Origin: Escarpia spicata | Taxonomy: Eukaryota > Annelida > Polychaeta > Sabellida > Siboglinidae | DNA: 64,000 nt | NCBI GenBank assembly: GCA_963995525.1 | Contig: OZ023214.1 | Coordinates: 53,382,601 to 53,446,600 of the forward strand | Direction: 5' to 3' | Part shown: one piece after another, positions 50,501-53,500 of the stretch | Numbering within the stretch: the stretch's first letter is position 1 | Layout of the letters: the number at the start of each line of letters is the position of its first letter | Made by a program: the position numbers and the translations under genes | The notes under the pieces: model-generated | Database searches by the model: none | Told to the model about the DNA's origin: nothing | What the model saw: the letters and a program-made list of their open reading frames with translations, nothing else

Positions 50501-53500
50501 GTGGAGCTACTCTGACTGCGGAGTGCTGGACCATCTCCGGGCAGTGCATCGGGCAGTCACTGATTCGATGGAGCACTGCTTTGCCATGATCTATTCTTGG
50601 CGTCATGAGAGAGTGCACTAGGGTCTTACATGTCGTAGTTGTGAGTCTTGTGCGTATTTTGGCGATGCCGAACAGTTAGAAGTACGTGCCACATGATGTG
50701 TGATTGAGTGTATCGAAAGCAGATCTAATTTTACTCTATTAATATTTTATATTTATTTATTATACATTTTTTATTTAAAGTAATTATCCACAATTGCTGT
50801 ATGTAATGTGCATTGAATTACAGCTTTAGATCATGATTGTTTAGCATAGTTATATTTTATCAACTTTATAGACGTTTTATTTTAGTACTCACATTTTAGT
50901 ACCTCTATTAATTATTACGTATGTATTAGTATTTTAGAAACATTGTTAACTCCATTGAACAGAGTTGTACTTTGGAAATGAGTGTCTAAATAAAGTTGTT
51001 ATTATTATTATATATGTACAGGAAGGCCCAGTTACTATGTATATGTGTACAGGAAGGCCCAGTTACTATGTATACATGTACAGGAAGGCCCAGTTACTAT
51101 GTATACGTGTACAGGAAAGACCAGTTACTATGTATATGTGTATAGGAAGGCCCAGTTACTATGTATATGTGTACAAGAAGGCCCAGTTACTATGTATATG
51201 TGAACAAGAAGGCTCAGTTACTATGTGTACGTCTGTAGGAAGGCTCAACGACAGATTGTGACACTGGAGAAAGCAGTGGAACAAGCGAAGTGCAGTGAAT
51301 ACACTGTTGACCACTACTTGACGAAAGTCATCTCAGCGGTCGGTGATTGTCCACCAACATGAGACGAATCTTTAATGAGATATTAACTGTTCCACTGAAC
51401 ACACATTACAATGTAATAATGCCAGGAGCTTGAATCAATACATTTTGTAAGGTGTAGTCTTTTCAGGGTGGAGGTATAGTTCTTTTTAAATTATTCTATA
51501 AATTGAAGAAATCTATATTTGCCCATGATGGATGTCAGGAGGACATTGTATTAGGTAACATAATTTGTGATAGCCATTCACACAGATATATAAATTGAAT
51601 TAATTTCAACAAAAACACACTGACTGAAGAATGTATAAGAAGTATGTCTGTGCTTGTATGGGTGAGCCACAGTGAGGGTGTTTGTCGACTGTTCCCTGTC
51701 TCGCTTGTATGGGTGAGCCACAGTGAGGGTGTTTGTCGACTGTTCCCTGTCTCGCTTGTATGGGTGAGCCACAGTGAGGATGTTTGTCGACTGTTCCCTG
51801 TCTCGCTTGTATGGGTGAGCCACAGTGAGGGTGTTTGTCGACTGTTCCCTGTCTCGCTTGTATGGGTGAGCCACAGTGAGGGTGTTTGTCGACTGTTCCC
51901 TGTCTCGCTTGTATGGGTGAGCCACAGTGAGGGTGTTTGTCGACTGTTCCCTGTCTCGCTTGTATGGGTGAGCCACAGTGAGGGTGTTTGTCGACTGTTC
52001 CCTGTCTCGCTTGTATGGGTGAACCACAGTGAGGGTGTTTGTCGACTGTTCCCTGTCTCGCTTGTATGGGTGAGCCACAGTGAGGGTGTTTGTCGACTGT
52101 TCCTTGTTTCACTTGTATGGGTGAGCCACAGTGAGGGTGTTTGTCGACTGTTCCCTGTCTCACTTGTATGGGTGAGCCACAGTGAGGGTGTTTGTCGACT
52201 GTTCCTTGTTTCACTTGTATGGGTGAGCCACAGTGAGGGTGTTTGTCGACTGTTCCCTGTATCACTTGTATTGGTGAGCCACAGTGAGGGTGTTTGTCGA
52301 CTGTTCCCTGTCTCACTTGTATGGGTGAGCCACAGTGAGGGTGTTTGTCGACTGTTCCCTGTATCATTTGTATGGGTGAGGCACAGTGAGGGTGTTTGTC
52401 AACTGTTCCCTGTCTCATGTGTTTGCCAGGCCAAGGAGAGTCAGGTGGAGATGGAGACGTACATAAACGCAGTAAGTGCACAACAGATTGGCAGACATTA
52501 ATGACTGTCTCAGAACAGTGTCAACCTCTTTGTGTGTACAATATCAATTGTATGTACACAGTACAGGTAACAACCTTTTCGTATCTAGTGTCAACCTTTG
52601 TAATGTCATACATGTGGCCTATGATGACAGTGTTGTGACAGTGACCTCTGATGACAATGTTGTGACAGTGACCTCTGATGATAGTGTTGTCATGACTGTG
52701 GCCTCTGATGACTGTTATAATTATGGCCTGATAACAGTGATGTCACTGTGGCCTCTGATGACACAGTTGTGATGTTGTGATTGTGACCACTGATGACAGT
52801 GTTGAGATTGTGGCCTCTGATGACACTGCTGTGATGTTGTGATAGTGGCCTCTGATGACAGTGTTTTAACTGTAGCCTCTGATGACACTGTTGTGATGTT
52901 GTGATTGTGGCCTCTAATGACAGTGTTGTTTTCGGTTGCACTGTCCACTTTAGGTGGTGTTCCCTAGGGTTCTGTTCTTGGGCCTTTGCTGTTCACTCTT
53001 TACACCACGCCACTAAGCTCTGTTATCCAAACTTTAGATAAGTATGACTTTGGATTCATCTTTATGGTGACGATACATAGATCTACATTTCTTTTACTGA
53101 ACTGCTGAAAACAGGGAGCGGCCATAACTTATCAGGAGGGGAAACAAGGAATAAAGGGAGAGCTCAGTTTTTAGTGCACAGGATTTGGGGGCGAGTTGAA
53201 TTTCAAATCCACCCAATACGTCCCCCTCCCTCGCTCCACGATAAATAATAATCACTCCTTAATAACACCTCAATAATGTTTATAAAACCATGTAGGGCCT
53301 ACATTAGGATATGCCAAAACATAGCTGGTTTTCGGGAACATTCAGTCAACAAAATTTGCTCGGCTATTTTCGTGGGCCCTAGGCACGTGCCTATAGTGCC
53401 TATTGGTTGATCCGCCACTGGTGGTTGCCTGCAAGATATCTTCCACTGGATGACTGACAGCAACTTAAAAGTTAATTGCAAATAAGACTGAATTGATGAC

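Noticed and set aside
51578..52501. Repeat ORFs of 166-291 codons
   Set aside because: They are produced by a 51-bp unit (17 codons) open on both strands; the real coding part here is only exon 19 at 52430-52471.
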